Positions 8,494 through 17,280 of a stretch of 64,000 nucleotides of DNA are shown here, piece after piece. Numbering within the stretch: the stretch's first letter is position 1; each line of letters starts with the position of its first letter. Position numbers and translations under genes: made by a program. The DNA is taken from positions 1-64,000 of the forward strand of contig CAJXYS010000003.1 in NCBI GenBank assembly GCA_913063035.1. Reading direction: 5' to 3'. Below the pieces are notes generated by a model. It was not told where the DNA came from. It saw nothing but the letters and a program-made list of their open reading frames with translations, and did not search any database. Source of the stretch: an uncultured Maritimibacter sp. Its GTDB lineage: Bacteria > Pseudomonadota > Alphaproteobacteria > Rhodobacterales > Rhodobacteraceae.

Positions 8494-9543
8494 TCAGACA
8501 GCGTCCCGGGCGAGATCGAAGACCTTCCGCATCACGGTGGGCAGCGCCGCCGGGCGAAACTCTTGCGGGGCGAGGAACATGCCCCGCCCGGGGTCGGCTT
8601 CCTGCGGCAGGCGAGCCGTGAAGACGTGCAATCTGAGGTGGAAGTGGGTGAAGGTATGCCGCACCTCCGCGCCTAGGAGACGCCAGTCGGCCGCGACGGG
8701 CGGCGCCTCGTCCGGGGCGTCGCACCACACGGATCCCGGCCATCCCAGCATACCCCCGAGCAGCCCCTTGTCGGGACGCCTTTCCAGCAGCCAGGCGCCG
8801 TCGGCACGACGCCCGACATAGGCATAGCCGAGCCGGACCGGCTTCGGCGCCTTCGGGCTCTTGCGTGGCAATCCTGGCGCGATCCCGGCGGCGCGCCCGG
8901 CGCAGGGCCCGCGCCAGGGGCAGATCCCGCAGGCGGGGTTCCGGGGCGTGCAGATCGTGGCCCCCAGGTCCATGACGGCCTGGGCATGGTCGCCGGGCCG
9001 CTCGGCCGGGGTCAGGCGGGCCGCGAGGCGGCCCAGCTCGCCCTTCACCGCCGGCAGCGGCGATTCCACCGCGTGCAGCCGGGCCATGACACGCTCCACA
9101 TTTCCGTCCACAACCGTTTCCGGCCGGTCAAAGGCGATCGCGGCCACCGCGGCGGCGGTATAGGGCCCGATGCCCGGCAAGGCCTGCAGCCCGGCCCGCG
9201 TGTCGGGGAAACGCCCGCCATGATCGGCGACGATCGCCCGCGCGCATTTCAGCAGGTTCCGCGCCCGTGCGTAGTAGCCCAGCCCGGCCCATTCGGCCAT
9301 GACCGCGTCGTCCTGGGCGGCGGCCAGGTCCGCCACGGTCGGCCAGCGCCGCGTGAAGCGGTCGAAATACCCGCGGACGGCGGCGACGGTGGTCTGCTGC
9401 AGCATCACCTCCGACAGCCAGACGCGATAGGGATCCGGCCGCATGCCCGCGCGCCGCGCCGCCGGCCCGACCCGCCAGGGCATCTCGCGGGCGTGGACGT
9501 CGTACCAGTCCAGCAGCGTCCGGGTCAGGTCCTCGTCACGCAA
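8494..9543 (-). CDS. mutY: A/G-specific adenine glycosylase
   Basis: A 349-residue MutY, which removes adenine mispaired with 8-oxoguanine. The catalytic Glu is E45 in S-E-V-M-L-Q-Q-T, the helix-hairpin-helix is L-P-G-I-G-P-Y-T-A (about 122-130), and the essential Asp is D146 in V-V-D-G-N-V-E-R. The [4Fe-4S] cluster ligands are C198, C205, C208 and C214 (C-x6-C-x2-C-x5-C), followed by the Nudix-like C-terminal domain (about 235-345). The start appears to be TTG, with GGGAG about nine bases upstream. It is divergent from dciA. Confidence 0.95.
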   Translation of the reverse strand: MRDEDLTRTLLDWYDVHAREMPWRVGPAARRAGMRPDPYRVWLSEVMLQQTTVAAVRGYFDRFTRRWPTVADLAAAQDDAVMAEWAGLGYYARARNLLKCARAIVADHGGRFPDTRAGLQALPGIGPYTAAAVAAIAFDRPETVVDGNVERVMARLHAVESPLPAVKGELGRLAARLTPAERPGDHAQAVMDLGATICTPRNPACGICPWRGPCAGRAAGIAPGLPRKSPKAPKPVRLGYAYVGRRADGAWLLERRPDKGLLGGMLGWPGSVWCDAPDEAPPVAADWRLLGAEVRHTFTHFHLRLHVFTARLPQEADPGRGMFLAPQEFRPAALPTVMRKVFDLARDAV

Positions 9544-9626
9544 TCTTTATCGCTCCCGTTCCGGCAAATCTCTGGCCCCTAGCCCTGCCGCGGTTACAAT
9601 AGAGCCCGAGGCGAGGAAAGACAGAG

Positions 9627-10160
9627 ATGGCCGGCAAGCAACAGAGCAGAAAATCCCCCCCGGCGCGCCGCATGCGCGGCTTCGAGCGGACCGCCGGGCT
9701 GATCCAGCCCCAGCTGCGGAACGCCGGCGAGAAGCGGGGATTCGCGGTGGCCCGCCTTCTGACGCACTGGACCGACATCGTGGGCGAGGAGACCGCGCGC
9801 ATCGCCCAGCCGGTCAAGGTTTCCTATGGCCGCGAGGGGTTCGGCGCCACCTTGACGCTGCTGACCACGGGGGCGCATGCCCCCATGCTGCAGGCCGACC
9901 TTCCCAAGATCCGGGAACGGGTGAACGCCTGCTACGGCTATTCCGCGATCTCGCGCATCCGGGTCACCCAGACCGCGCCGACCGGTTTCGCCGAGGGCCA
10001 GGCCGCCTTCGCGCCGGCGCCGAAGACCGCGGGCGCGGCCGAACCCACCCCCGAGGTGCAGCGGCAGGCCGCCGCCACCGCGGCCGGGGTTGAGGACGAC
10101 AGCCTCCGCCAGGCGCTTGAAGCGCTGGCGCAAAACGTCCTATCACGCGACAGGAAATGA
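9627..10160 (+). CDS. DUF721/DciA-family protein
   Basis: A 177-residue member of the DUF721 family, which includes DciA, the ancestral loader of the replicative helicase DnaB. The core DUF721 region is about 20-110 (V-A-R-L-L-T-H-W-T-D-I-V-G-E-E-T-A...L-Q-A-D-L-P-K-I-R-E-R-V-N). The Ala/Pro/Thr-rich stretch that follows (about 118-150) is probably a flexible tail. The ATG has GAGGAAAG upstream. The stop codon lies 20 bases before the dsbA start, so the two are probably co-transcribed. Helicase loading is inferred from the family; related DUF721 proteins are poorly studied. Confidence 0.8.
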   Translation: MAGKQQSRKSPPARRMRGFERTAGLIQPQLRNAGEKRGFAVARLLTHWTDIVGEETARIAQPVKVSYGREGFGATLTLLTTGAHAPMLQADLPKIRERVNACYGYSAISRIRVTQTAPTGFAEGQAAFAPAPKTAGAAEPTPEVQRQAAATAAGVEDDSLRQALEALAQNVLSRDRK

Positions 10161-10180
10161 GACAGGAAAGGCCGATCTTG

Positions 10181-10846
10181 ATGGCACGCAATTCTCTCTT
10201 CGCGCTCGTGGCCGCCGTTCTGGTGGCCGGCGGGGCGCTCTGGGCGCTTCAGGGCGGGCAGCCGGCAACCACGCCGATCCCGGCGGCGAACGCGCAGTCC
10301 TCCGGCGATGTCGATACCTCCGGCATCACCGAGATGACCGTGGGCGATCCCGAGGCCCCGGTCGAGGTGATCGAATATGCCTCTTTCACCTGCCCGCACT
10401 GCGCCACCTTCCACGAGACGGTCTTCCCGCAGATCGAGGAGAATTACGTGGACACGGGCAAGGTCCACTTCGTCTACCGCGAGGTCTATTTCGACCGCTA
10501 CGGGCTCTGGGCGGGCATGGTGGCGCGCTGCGGCGGCGCAGATCGCTATTTCGGGATCGTCGACATGATCTACGAGCGGCAGCGGGAATGGACCCAGGGC
10601 GAGGACGCCGCCCAGGTGGTGCAGAACCTGCGCAAGATCGGCAAGGTTGCGGGACTCGACGACAGCCAGCTCGACGCCTGCCTGTCGGACGCCGGGAAGG
10701 CCGAGGCGCTCTACGCGCTCTACCAGAAGAACGCCGAGATGCACGATATCAACTCGACGCCCAGCTTCGTCATCGACGGCGAGAAGTTCTCGAACATGAG
10801 CTACGCGGATTTCGCCGAGACCCTGGACGAGAAGCTGGCCGAGTGA
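10181..10846 (+). CDS. DsbA-family thiol:disulfide oxidoreductase
   Basis: A 221-residue exported thioredoxin-fold protein. It has an N-terminal signal or anchor segment (about 5-24), the active site C-P-H-C at residues 71-74, and the cis-proline loop N-S-T-P-S-F-V-I-D near the C-terminal end of the fold. CPHC is the DsbA active site, so it is expected to introduce disulfides into periplasmic proteins. I chose the ATG at 10181 because AGGAAAGG lies nine bases upstream; an earlier ATG overlapping the dciA stop would add eight residues. The window's small secreted Cys proteins are possible substrates, but nothing ties them directly. Confidence 0.85.
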   Translation: MARNSLFALVAAVLVAGGALWALQGGQPATTPIPAANAQSSGDVDTSGITEMTVGDPEAPVEVIEYASFTCPHCATFHETVFPQIEENYVDTGKVHFVYREVYFDRYGLWAGMVARCGGADRYFGIVDMIYERQREWTQGEDAAQVVQNLRKIGKVAGLDDSQLDACLSDAGKAEALYALYQKNAEMHDINSTPSFVIDGEKFSNMSYADFAETLDEKLAE

Positions 10847-10850
10847 TCCC

Positions 10851-12005
10851 ATGAGCGACGCCCCCCTCGCCGGGCTGAAGGTTCTGGAACTGGCGCGGAT
10901 CCTGGCTGGCCCCTGGGCCGGCCAGACCCTTGCCGATCTCGGCGCCGAGGTCATCAAGGTCGAGAGCCCCGCGGGCGACGACACCCGCCGCTGGGGGCCG
11001 CCCTTCATCGCGCGCGACGACGACCGGTCAGCCGCGTATTTCCACAGCTGCAACCGCGGCAAACAGTCGGTCACCGTGGATTTCCGCACGCCCGAAGGCC
11101 AGCAGATCGTGCGCGATCTCGCCGCCGAGGCGGACGTGCTGATCGAGAACTTCAAGGTGGGGGGCCTCGCGAAATACGGCCTCGACTATGACAGCCTCGC
11201 GGCGGTGAACCCGCAACTCGTCTACTGCTCGATCACCGGTTTCGGGCAGGACGGCCCCTACGCCCACCGGGCGGGCTACGATTACATCATCCAGGGCATG
11301 TCCGGCATCATGTCCGTCACCGGAGCGCCCGAGGGCCAGCCGCAGAAGATGGGGGTGGCGGTCACGGACATCCTGACCGGCATCTACAGCGCCACCGCGA
11401 TCCTCGCGGCGCTGCACCAGCGCGAGCGCACCGGCAAGGGCCAGCAGATCGACATGGCGCTGCTCGACGTCGCCACCGGCATCATGGCCAACCAGGCGAT
11501 GAACTACCTGACGACCGGCAGCGCCCCGGCGCGGATCGGGAACGCCCACCAGAACCTCGTGCCCTACCAGGTCTTCGACTGCGCCGATGGCTGGATCATC
11601 ATCGCCACCGGCAACGACGCGCAGTACCAGCGGCTCTGCGGGCTGCTCGGCCTGGGCGAGATCGCGGACGCCCCGGAATTCCGCACCAACGCCGACCGCA
11701 TCGCCAACCGCGAGACGCTGACGGACAGGCTGACCGAGGCGACGCGCAGCTGGGCAAAGGACGCGCTGCTCGCCGCCTGCGAGGCCGCGGGCGTGCCCGC
11801 CGGGCCGATCAACGACCTGGCCGAGGTTTTCGACGACCCGCAGATACGGCATCGCGGGATGCGCATCGATCGCGACGGCGTGCCGGGGGTGCGGTCGCCG
11901 TTTCGCTTCTCGGACGCCGGGCTGGCGCTGAACCATGCCTCGCCGAAACTCGGCGAGCACACCGCGGCCGTCCTGGCCCGCCTGCGCGGCGAGACGCCGG
12001 ACTAG
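10851..12005 (+). CDS. CaiB/BaiF (family III) CoA-transferase
   Basis: A 384-residue family III acyl-CoA transferase. The start L-A-G-L-K-V-L-E-L-A-R-I-L-A-G-P and the L-G-A-E-V-I-K-V-E block at about 30-38 are typical. The catalytic Asp that forms the mixed anhydride is D173 in V-A-V-T-D-I-L-T-G. The sequence resembles the formyl/succinyl-CoA type transferases of Rhodobacterales, but the acyl acceptor cannot be assigned. It starts four bases after the dsbA stop and ends overlapping the convergent crotonase gene by four bases. Confidence 0.9.
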   Translation: MSDAPLAGLKVLELARILAGPWAGQTLADLGAEVIKVESPAGDDTRRWGPPFIARDDDRSAAYFHSCNRGKQSVTVDFRTPEGQQIVRDLAAEADVLIENFKVGGLAKYGLDYDSLAAVNPQLVYCSITGFGQDGPYAHRAGYDYIIQGMSGIMSVTGAPEGQPQKMGVAVTDILTGIYSATAILAALHQRERTGKGQQIDMALLDVATGIMANQAMNYLTTGSAPARIGNAHQNLVPYQVFDCADGWIIIATGNDAQYQRLCGLLGLGEIADAPEFRTNADRIANRETLTDRLTEATRSWAKDALLAACEAAGVPAGPINDLAEVFDDPQIRHRGMRIDRDGVPGVRSPFRFSDAGLALNHASPKLGEHTAAVLARLRGETPD

Positions 12006-12622
12006 TCCGGCGCGCAGAGCGCCTTGATACCCCTGAGCACCTCGGCATCGCCGGCCTCGGCATCGGCGGAGAGGCGCGCGATCTCGTCCTCGAGCGCGTC
12101 GCGCGCCACCACGCGGTCGACCAGGCCGAAATCATACGCCTCTTGCGCCGTCAACCTGGCCCCGCCAAGCAGTACCATCTTGGTGCGGGCCGGCCCGATC
12201 AGCGCGGCCAGCCGGCCCGGATCGGAGGGCTGCGGCAGGAAGCCCAGCTTCATCACCGGGTAGAAGAACCGGGCCTCGGGCACCGCGAGGCGCAGGTCGC
12301 AGGCCAGGGCCATCCCGAAGGCGCCGCCGGCCAGCGTGCCGTTCAGCGCCGCGACGGTCAGGCAGGGCAGCGCCGCGATCCGCGCCGAGAGCCGTTCCCA
12401 GACCGGGTCGGTGGCCAGCCCCGCGCGGGCCTCGGCCAGGTCGGCCCCGGCGCTGAAGACGCTCCCGGCGCCGGTCAGGACGAACACGCGAACATCCGCG
12501 TCCGCGGCTTCCGCGGCGATGGCCTCGATCCGCTCCAGCATCTCGCGGGTCAGCGAATTGGCCTTGTCCGGGCGATTGACCGTTACCGTCCAGCGTGCGC
12601 CCGCCTTCGCCAGCCCGATCAC
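12002..12622 (-). CDS. crotonase-superfamily protein lacking both catalytic glutamates
   Basis: A short (206-residue) enoyl-CoA hydratase/isomerase-fold protein. The oxyanion-hole segments S-A-G-A-D-L (57-62) and A-G-G-A-F-G (98-103) are present. Aligned with classical enoyl-CoA hydratase, the two catalytic glutamates are replaced: the C-E-L position reads F-G-M (G103) and the P-E position reads P-V (122-123). Ordinary hydratase chemistry is therefore unlikely; a thioesterase, isomerase or decarboxylase activity is possible. The start is GTG, overlapping the stop of the upstream dehydrogenase gene as GTGA, so the pair is translationally coupled. Confidence 0.85.
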   Translation of the reverse strand: MIGLAKAGARWTVTVNRPDKANSLTREMLERIEAIAAEAADADVRVFVLTGAGSVFSAGADLAEARAGLATDPVWERLSARIAALPCLTVAALNGTLAGGAFGMALACDLRLAVPEARFFYPVMKLGFLPQPSDPGRLAALIGPARTKMVLLGGARLTAQEAYDFGLVDRVVARDALEDEIARLSADAEAGDAEVLRGIKALCAPD

Positions 12623-13380
12623 GCGATCAGCCCCACGCGGCGGCGGATAGACTCGTCGCGGAGCGAGACCTCTTGCCCGACGAACCCGTCCGCGTCCGGC
12701 CCGCACATCCAGAGCAGGGCCTCGGCCGGCCATTCAGGCGGGATATGCGCCGACCAGTCGAGCTGGCTGACCGGGTTGACCCCGCTCGACTTGATCTCGC
12801 GCTGCATCTCGGTGGCGACGGTTCCGGGCGAGAGCCCCATCGCGCGGATGCCGTGCGGGCGACCTTCCTTGTCGGCGCTCGCCGTCAGCATCGCCGCCCC
12901 GGCCTTGGACGCGCAGTAGGCGCTCCAGCCTTCGAGCGCGTTGTGCGCGGCCCCGGAGCTGACGGTCAGGATCGTCCCGCCCCCCTGCCGGCGCATCACC
13001 GGCATCGCCGCGCGCATGCCGTGAAAGACGCCCTTGAGGTTGATATCGATCAGCTTGCCCCAGGCCGCCGGGTCCACCACGTCCATCATGGCGATCGGCT
13101 CGATCACGCCGGCGTTGTTGATCAGGATGTCGACGGCGCCGAACTCGGCCGCGGCCGCGGCGACGGCGGCGGCCACGTCCTCGTAGTCCGCCACGTCGCA
13201 GCTGCGAGCAACGGCGCTGCCGCCCTCTGCGCGGATATCGTCGGCCAGGGCGCCGATCTCGTCCTTGGACCGCGCCAGCAGCATCACCTCCGCACCGGCC
13301 GTGGCGAAGCGCCGCGCTGCGGCGGCGCCGATCCCGCGGCTGGCCCCCGTGATCAGGGCCGATTTGCCTTTCAGATCCAT
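12619..13380 (-). CDS. short-chain dehydrogenase/reductase
   Basis: A 253-residue classical SDR. The NAD(P)-binding T-G-A-S-R-G-I-G is at 11-18, N-N-A-G at 88-91, and the catalytic triad is S141/S142, Y155 and K159 (Y-x3-K). The central fold resembles 3-oxoacyl-ACP reductase (FabG-like) but the C-terminal region (P-V-S-Q-L-D-W-S-A-H-I-P-P-E-W-P) differs from FabG. The substrate is unknown. It is coupled to the crotonase gene by a four-base overlap, which suggests consecutive steps on an acyl-CoA or related substrate. GAGG lies upstream of the ATG. Confidence 0.9.
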   Translation of the reverse strand: MDLKGKSALITGASRGIGAAAARRFATAGAEVMLLARSKDEIGALADDIRAEGGSAVARSCDVADYEDVAAAVAAAAAEFGAVDILINNAGVIEPIAMMDVVDPAAWGKLIDINLKGVFHGMRAAMPVMRRQGGGTILTVSSGAAHNALEGWSAYCASKAGAAMLTASADKEGRPHGIRAMGLSPGTVATEMQREIKSSGVNPVSQLDWSAHIPPEWPAEALLWMCGPDADGFVGQEVSLRDESIRRRVGLIA

Positions 13381-13545
13381 CCCGTCGTCCTCTTCTGTCT
13401 CGTCGCGCAGCACCGCGCGTCCAAGGGGTAACCCGTCACGCCGCGCGGTGCCAGACCGCGCGGTCCGGGATTGGCCCTTTCCCGCTTGACCCTGTGCGGG
13501 GCAGGGCCGATCTTGAAGGGGAACGATATTCAGAAAGGGGTGACG

Positions 13546-15051
13546 ATGATGCACGGCAAACAGGCGATTTTCGCGTTCGGCGCCGCGACGCTCGCCGGGC
13601 TCCCGGCGCAGGCGGAGGTGACCCCGCAAGAGGTCTGGACCAAGTGGCAGGACTTCTCGGCCTATACGGGCCAGGCGATGCAGGCCGGCTCGGCAGAGAT
13701 GTCGGGCGATACGCTGGTGCTCGAGAACGTCACCACCGAGTTCGGCGGCGTCGACTCAGAGATCGTCAGCAGCCGCGACTGGGTGCGCATGCGCGACCTG
13801 GGCGACGGCACCGTGGAAATCACCATGGCGCCCGCGCAGCGCATCGTCGGCACCGTCACCCCGGAGGAAGGCGAAACCGCCGCGATCGACATGACCGTTC
13901 TCTATGACGGCGCGCGCATCGTCGCCAGCGGCACGCCGGAGCGCCTGGTGCAGGAGTTCAGCCTCGACCGGCTGACGCTGGCCGACGGCGATATCGCCGT
14001 GGAAGACGAGGACGCCGATTTCAGCATCGACTTCACCGCGACGACGGTGGCCGGTCGCTACATCATGGAGGAGACCGGCGCCGAGGCGATGGCCGCCACG
14101 GGCAACAGCACGCTCGGCGCGCTCGAGATGGAAATGACCGGCACCGACCCGGAAAGCGGTGCGGATTTCACGGCGCGCTTCGACATGTCAGACGTCGCGG
14201 CCGATTTCAGCGGCAACCTGCTGAACATCGGTCTCGCCGCGAATCCCTTTGCCTCGGGGGCCGCCTTCTCGGTCGACATGACGTCCGGCGCCTCGTCCTC
14301 CGTTTTCGAGGCCGTCGAGGATGGCGACACAACCCGGTTTGAATCGCGCAGCAGCGGGGGCGGTTTCGGTGTAGCGCTCTCGCCGGACGCGCTGCGCTAC
14401 ACGCTCGACAGCCGCGGGATCGACTACACCCTCAGCTCGTCGGAGCTGCCTTTCCCCGAGCTTTCGGCCAGCATCGCCGAGACCGGTTTCGACCTGAACC
14501 TGCCCCTGAGCCCGTCGGAGGAACCGCGCGATTTCAACCTGCTCGTCAAGCTGCGCGATCTGGTCATCGACGACCGCCTGTGGGGGATGATCGATCCCGC
14601 GGGCAATCTCGAACACAGCCCCGCGACGCTGCTGGTCGACCTCAGCGGCAAGGTCCAGGTCCTGATGGACATGCTGGCCCGTGCCGAGGATCTCGAGGAT
14701 CTCGACAAGGCCCCCGGCGAATTGCGCTCGGTGTCGCTGAACGCGCTGGAACTGGCGCTCGGGGGCGCCCGGCTCACCGGCAGCGGAAGCTTCACCTTCG
14801 ATCCGGAAAAGGTGGAACTGCTGGACGGCATCCGCCAGCCCGCGGGGGCGATCGACCTGCAGCTGGTGGGCGGCAACGCCCTGCTCGACGCGCTCTCCAA
14901 GATGGGTATCGTCGGCGAAAGCCAGGTGATGAACGCGCGCATGATGCTGGCCATGTTCGCCGTGCCGGGCGACGGCGAGGACACGCTGACCTCGACCATC
15001 GAGATGACCGAAGAGGGCAAGATCCTCGCCAATGGCAACCCGCTGAACTGA
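13546..15051 (+). CDS. secreted DUF2125-like protein
   Basis: A 501-residue exported protein with a signal peptide ending in L-P-A-Q-A-E (about residue 23). The mature part is acidic, rich in Asp, Ser, Gly and Thr, and reads as a long series of beta strands, with a late conserved-looking stretch L-N-A-L-E-L-A-L-G-G-A-R-L-T-G-S-G. This matches my recollection of DUF2125 proteins of Rhodobacterales, but I cannot confirm the family without a profile search. No cysteines or catalytic motif are seen, so a structural or envelope role is possible. The double ATG at 13546/13549 is preceded by AAAGGGG. Confidence 0.75.
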   Translation: MMHGKQAIFAFGAATLAGLPAQAEVTPQEVWTKWQDFSAYTGQAMQAGSAEMSGDTLVLENVTTEFGGVDSEIVSSRDWVRMRDLGDGTVEITMAPAQRIVGTVTPEEGETAAIDMTVLYDGARIVASGTPERLVQEFSLDRLTLADGDIAVEDEDADFSIDFTATTVAGRYIMEETGAEAMAATGNSTLGALEMEMTGTDPESGADFTARFDMSDVAADFSGNLLNIGLAANPFASGAAFSVDMTSGASSSVFEAVEDGDTTRFESRSSGGGFGVALSPDALRYTLDSRGIDYTLSSSELPFPELSASIAETGFDLNLPLSPSEEPRDFNLLVKLRDLVIDDRLWGMIDPAGNLEHSPATLLVDLSGKVQVLMDMLARAEDLEDLDKAPGELRSVSLNALELALGGARLTGSGSFTFDPEKVELLDGIRQPAGAIDLQLVGGNALLDALSKMGIVGESQVMNARMMLAMFAVPGDGEDTLTSTIEMTEEGKILANGNPLN

Positions 15052-15090
15052 GCGTCGGTCCCGCCTGATGGCGCGGGCCGCCGCGCCCTT

Positions 15091-15121
15091 CCCGCGGCCG
15101 GTCTTGCAGCCCGGCCGCGGG
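15091..15121 (+). terminator. GC-rich stem-loop after the DUF2125-like gene
   Basis: A perfect 11-base stem CCCGCGGCCGG / CCGGCCGCGGG with a nine-base loop lies 40 bases after the stop codon and 42 bases before pmbA. It lacks a clear T tract, so it may terminate only weakly or protect a 3' end. Confidence 0.4.
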
Positions 15122-15162
15122 ATGCTTTAATCCGCCCCATCCCTGTTCATTTCGGAGCCCCC

Positions 15163-16509
15163 ATGGCCCAGGATCTCGAGTCTCTCACCGCTGCCCTGCT
15201 GGACGCCGCCCGCACCGCCGGCGCGGAAACCGCCGATGCGCTGGCGGTCGAGGGCAGCGCCGTTTCGGTCGATGTGCGCAACGGCGCGCTGGAACAGGCG
15301 GAGCGCGCCGAGGGCGTCGATCTTGGCCTCCGGGTGCTGATCGGGCGCCGCCAGGCCTGCGTCTCGGCGTCCGACACGCGCCCAGAGACGATCGCGGAGA
15401 TGGCCGCGCGCGCCGTCGCCATGGCCCGCGAGGCCCCCGAGGACCCCGGCGCCGGCCTGGCGGATCCGGCGGAACTGGCCGGTGACCGGGACGCCGCGGT
15501 ACTGGAACTCGCCGACCCTGCCGGCGACCCCGCGCCCGCCGCGCTGGAGGAAGACGCCCGCGCCGCCGAGGCCGCGGCGCGTGCCGTCGCCGGCGTTTCG
15601 CAGATCCAGGGCGCGTCGGCCGGCTATTCCCGGCGGCGCCTGCATCTCGCGGCCAGCAATGGCTTTTCGGGCGGCTATGCACGCACGGGGCGGTCGACCT
15701 CCTGCGTCGCGATCTCGGGCGAGGGGCTGGGCATGGAACGCGACTACGCCGCCGAAAGCCGCGTTTTCCAGGCCGATCTGCCCAGCGCCGAGAAGATCGG
15801 CCGCCTGGCCGGCGAGCGCGCGGCGGCGCGGGCGAATCCCCGCCGCCCAAAGACCGGCGCCTACCCGGTGCTCTTCGACGAGCGTATCGCCGCCTCGCTG
15901 ACCGGTCACCTTCTGGGCGCCGTCAACGGGACGGCCATCGCCCGCGGCGCCAGCTGGCTGATGGACGCGATGGACACGCAGGTGCTGCCCGCCGGCCTGT
16001 CGCTGGTCGAGGACCCGCATCGCAAACGCGTCTCGGGCTCGCGGCCCTTCGACGCCGAGGGGCTCGCCACCGCCGCCCGTCCCATCGTCGAAGACGGCGT
16101 CCTGCGCCGCTGGGTGCTCGACCTCGCAACCGCGCGCAAGCTCGGGCTGGAAAGCACGGCCAATGCCGCACGCGGGCCGTCGGCGCCGCCCTCGCCCAGC
16201 GTGTCAAACATCGCCCTGACCCAGGGCGACCGAAGCCGTTCGGAGCTGATGGCCGAGATGGGCACGGGCCTGCTGGTCACCTCGCTGATCGGCTCGACCA
16301 TCAACCCGACCACGGGCGACTACTCGCGCGGGGCCTCGGGCTTCTGGGTCGAGAACGGTGAGATCGCCTACCCGGTCAACGAGTGCACCATCGCCGGCAA
16401 CCTGCGCGACATGCTGTTGCGGATCACGCCCGCCAACGATGCACGCCGCCATCTCAGCCACGTGGTGCCGAGCCTGCTCGTCGAGGGCCTGACGCTTGCC
16501 GGGGAGTGA
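15163..16509 (+). CDS. pmbA: TldD/PmbA-family metalloprotease-like protein
   Basis: A 448-residue member of the PmbA/TldE branch of the TldD/TldE family. These proteins form a heterodimer that processes unfolded peptides and modified peptide antibiotics in the cytoplasm; TldD carries the metal site and PmbA/TldE lacks it. Recognisable blocks are G-L-R-V-L-I-G-R-R-Q-A (54-64), P-V-L-F-D-E-R-I-A-A-S-L and the glycine-rich C-terminal part ending D-Y-S-R-G-A-S-G-F-W-V-E-N-G-E-I-A-Y-P-V. The tldD partner is not in the window. The cysQ-like gene starts inside its last codons. Confidence 0.9.
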   Translation: MAQDLESLTAALLDAARTAGAETADALAVEGSAVSVDVRNGALEQAERAEGVDLGLRVLIGRRQACVSASDTRPETIAEMAARAVAMAREAPEDPGAGLADPAELAGDRDAAVLELADPAGDPAPAALEEDARAAEAAARAVAGVSQIQGASAGYSRRRLHLAASNGFSGGYARTGRSTSCVAISGEGLGMERDYAAESRVFQADLPSAEKIGRLAGERAAARANPRRPKTGAYPVLFDERIAASLTGHLLGAVNGTAIARGASWLMDAMDTQVLPAGLSLVEDPHRKRVSGSRPFDAEGLATAARPIVEDGVLRRWVLDLATARKLGLESTANAARGPSAPPSPSVSNIALTQGDRSRSELMAEMGTGLLVTSLIGSTINPTTGDYSRGASGFWVENGEIAYPVNECTIAGNLRDMLLRITPANDARRHLSHVVPSLLVEGLTLAGE

Positions 16510-17269
16510 CCTCGCCCTGTTGCGCGACGCGGCCGCTGCCGCGGGCCGCATCGCCACCCGCCATTTCCGGCAGGGTCCGCAGATCTGGGACAAGGGCGGC
16601 GGCCACGGGCCGGTGACCGAGGCCGATCTCGAGATAGATCGCATGCTCCGGGCAGACCTGCTCGCGGCGCGGCCCGGATATGGCTGGCTGTCGGAGGAAA
16701 CCGACGACGATACGCGGCGGCTCGGGGCGCGCCGGCTGTTCATCGTCGATCCGATCGACGGGACACGCGCCTTCATCGACGGCCGGCGAGCCTTTGCTCA
16801 CGCGCTGGCCGTGGTCGAGGACGGCCGGGTCACGGCCGGGGTGGTGTGCCTGCCGCTGATGGACAAGCTTTACGAGGCAGAGCTGGGCCGCGGCGCGCGG
16901 CTCAACGGCCGGCCGATCCGGGCCAGCGACCGGGCCGAGCTTGACGGCGCCGACATCCTCGCCGGCCGGCCGCAACTCGCCCCCGAGCTCTGGCCGGGCG
17001 GGGTGCCGAAGGTCACCCGCCATCACCGGCCGTCCCTGGCCTATCGCCTGTGCCTCGTGGCCGAGGGCCGCTTCGACGGCATGGTCACGCTGCGGCCCAG
17101 CTGGGAATGGGACATCGCCGCCGGGGCGCTGATCCTTTCGGAGGCCGGCGCCCGGGTCACCGACCGGTTCGGGGCGCCGCTGCGCTTCAACGAACCGGAC
17201 CCGCGCCATCCCGGGCTGGTCGCCGGCGCGCCGGCGGTGCATGCGGGGCTGCTGGCCCGGCTGCGCTGA
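16496..17269 (+). CDS. inositol-monophosphatase-family phosphatase (CysQ-like)
   Basis: A 257-residue Mg-dependent phosphatase. Metal-binding motifs are W-L-S-E-E-T (64-69), D-P-I-D-G-T (85-90) and W-E-W-D-I-A-A-G (203-210). The W-E-W-D variant and overall length fit CysQ, the 3'(2'),5'-bisphosphate nucleotidase that hydrolyses PAP from sulfate assimilation, better than inositol monophosphatase itself. The apparent start is a TTG that overlaps the end of pmbA by 14 bases; a second in-frame TTG at 16520 is possible. It is convergent with pstB, 11 bases away. Confidence 0.85.
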   Translation: MPGSDLALLRDAAAAAGRIATRHFRQGPQIWDKGGGHGPVTEADLEIDRMLRADLLAARPGYGWLSEETDDDTRRLGARRLFIVDPIDGTRAFIDGRRAFAHALAVVEDGRVTAGVVCLPLMDKLYEAELGRGARLNGRPIRASDRAELDGADILAGRPQLAPELWPGGVPKVTRHHRPSLAYRLCLVAEGRFDGMVTLRPSWEWDIAAGALILSEAGARVTDRFGAPLRFNEPDPRHPGLVAGAPAVHAGLLARLR

Positions 17270-17280
17270 CAGCCGGTCGC

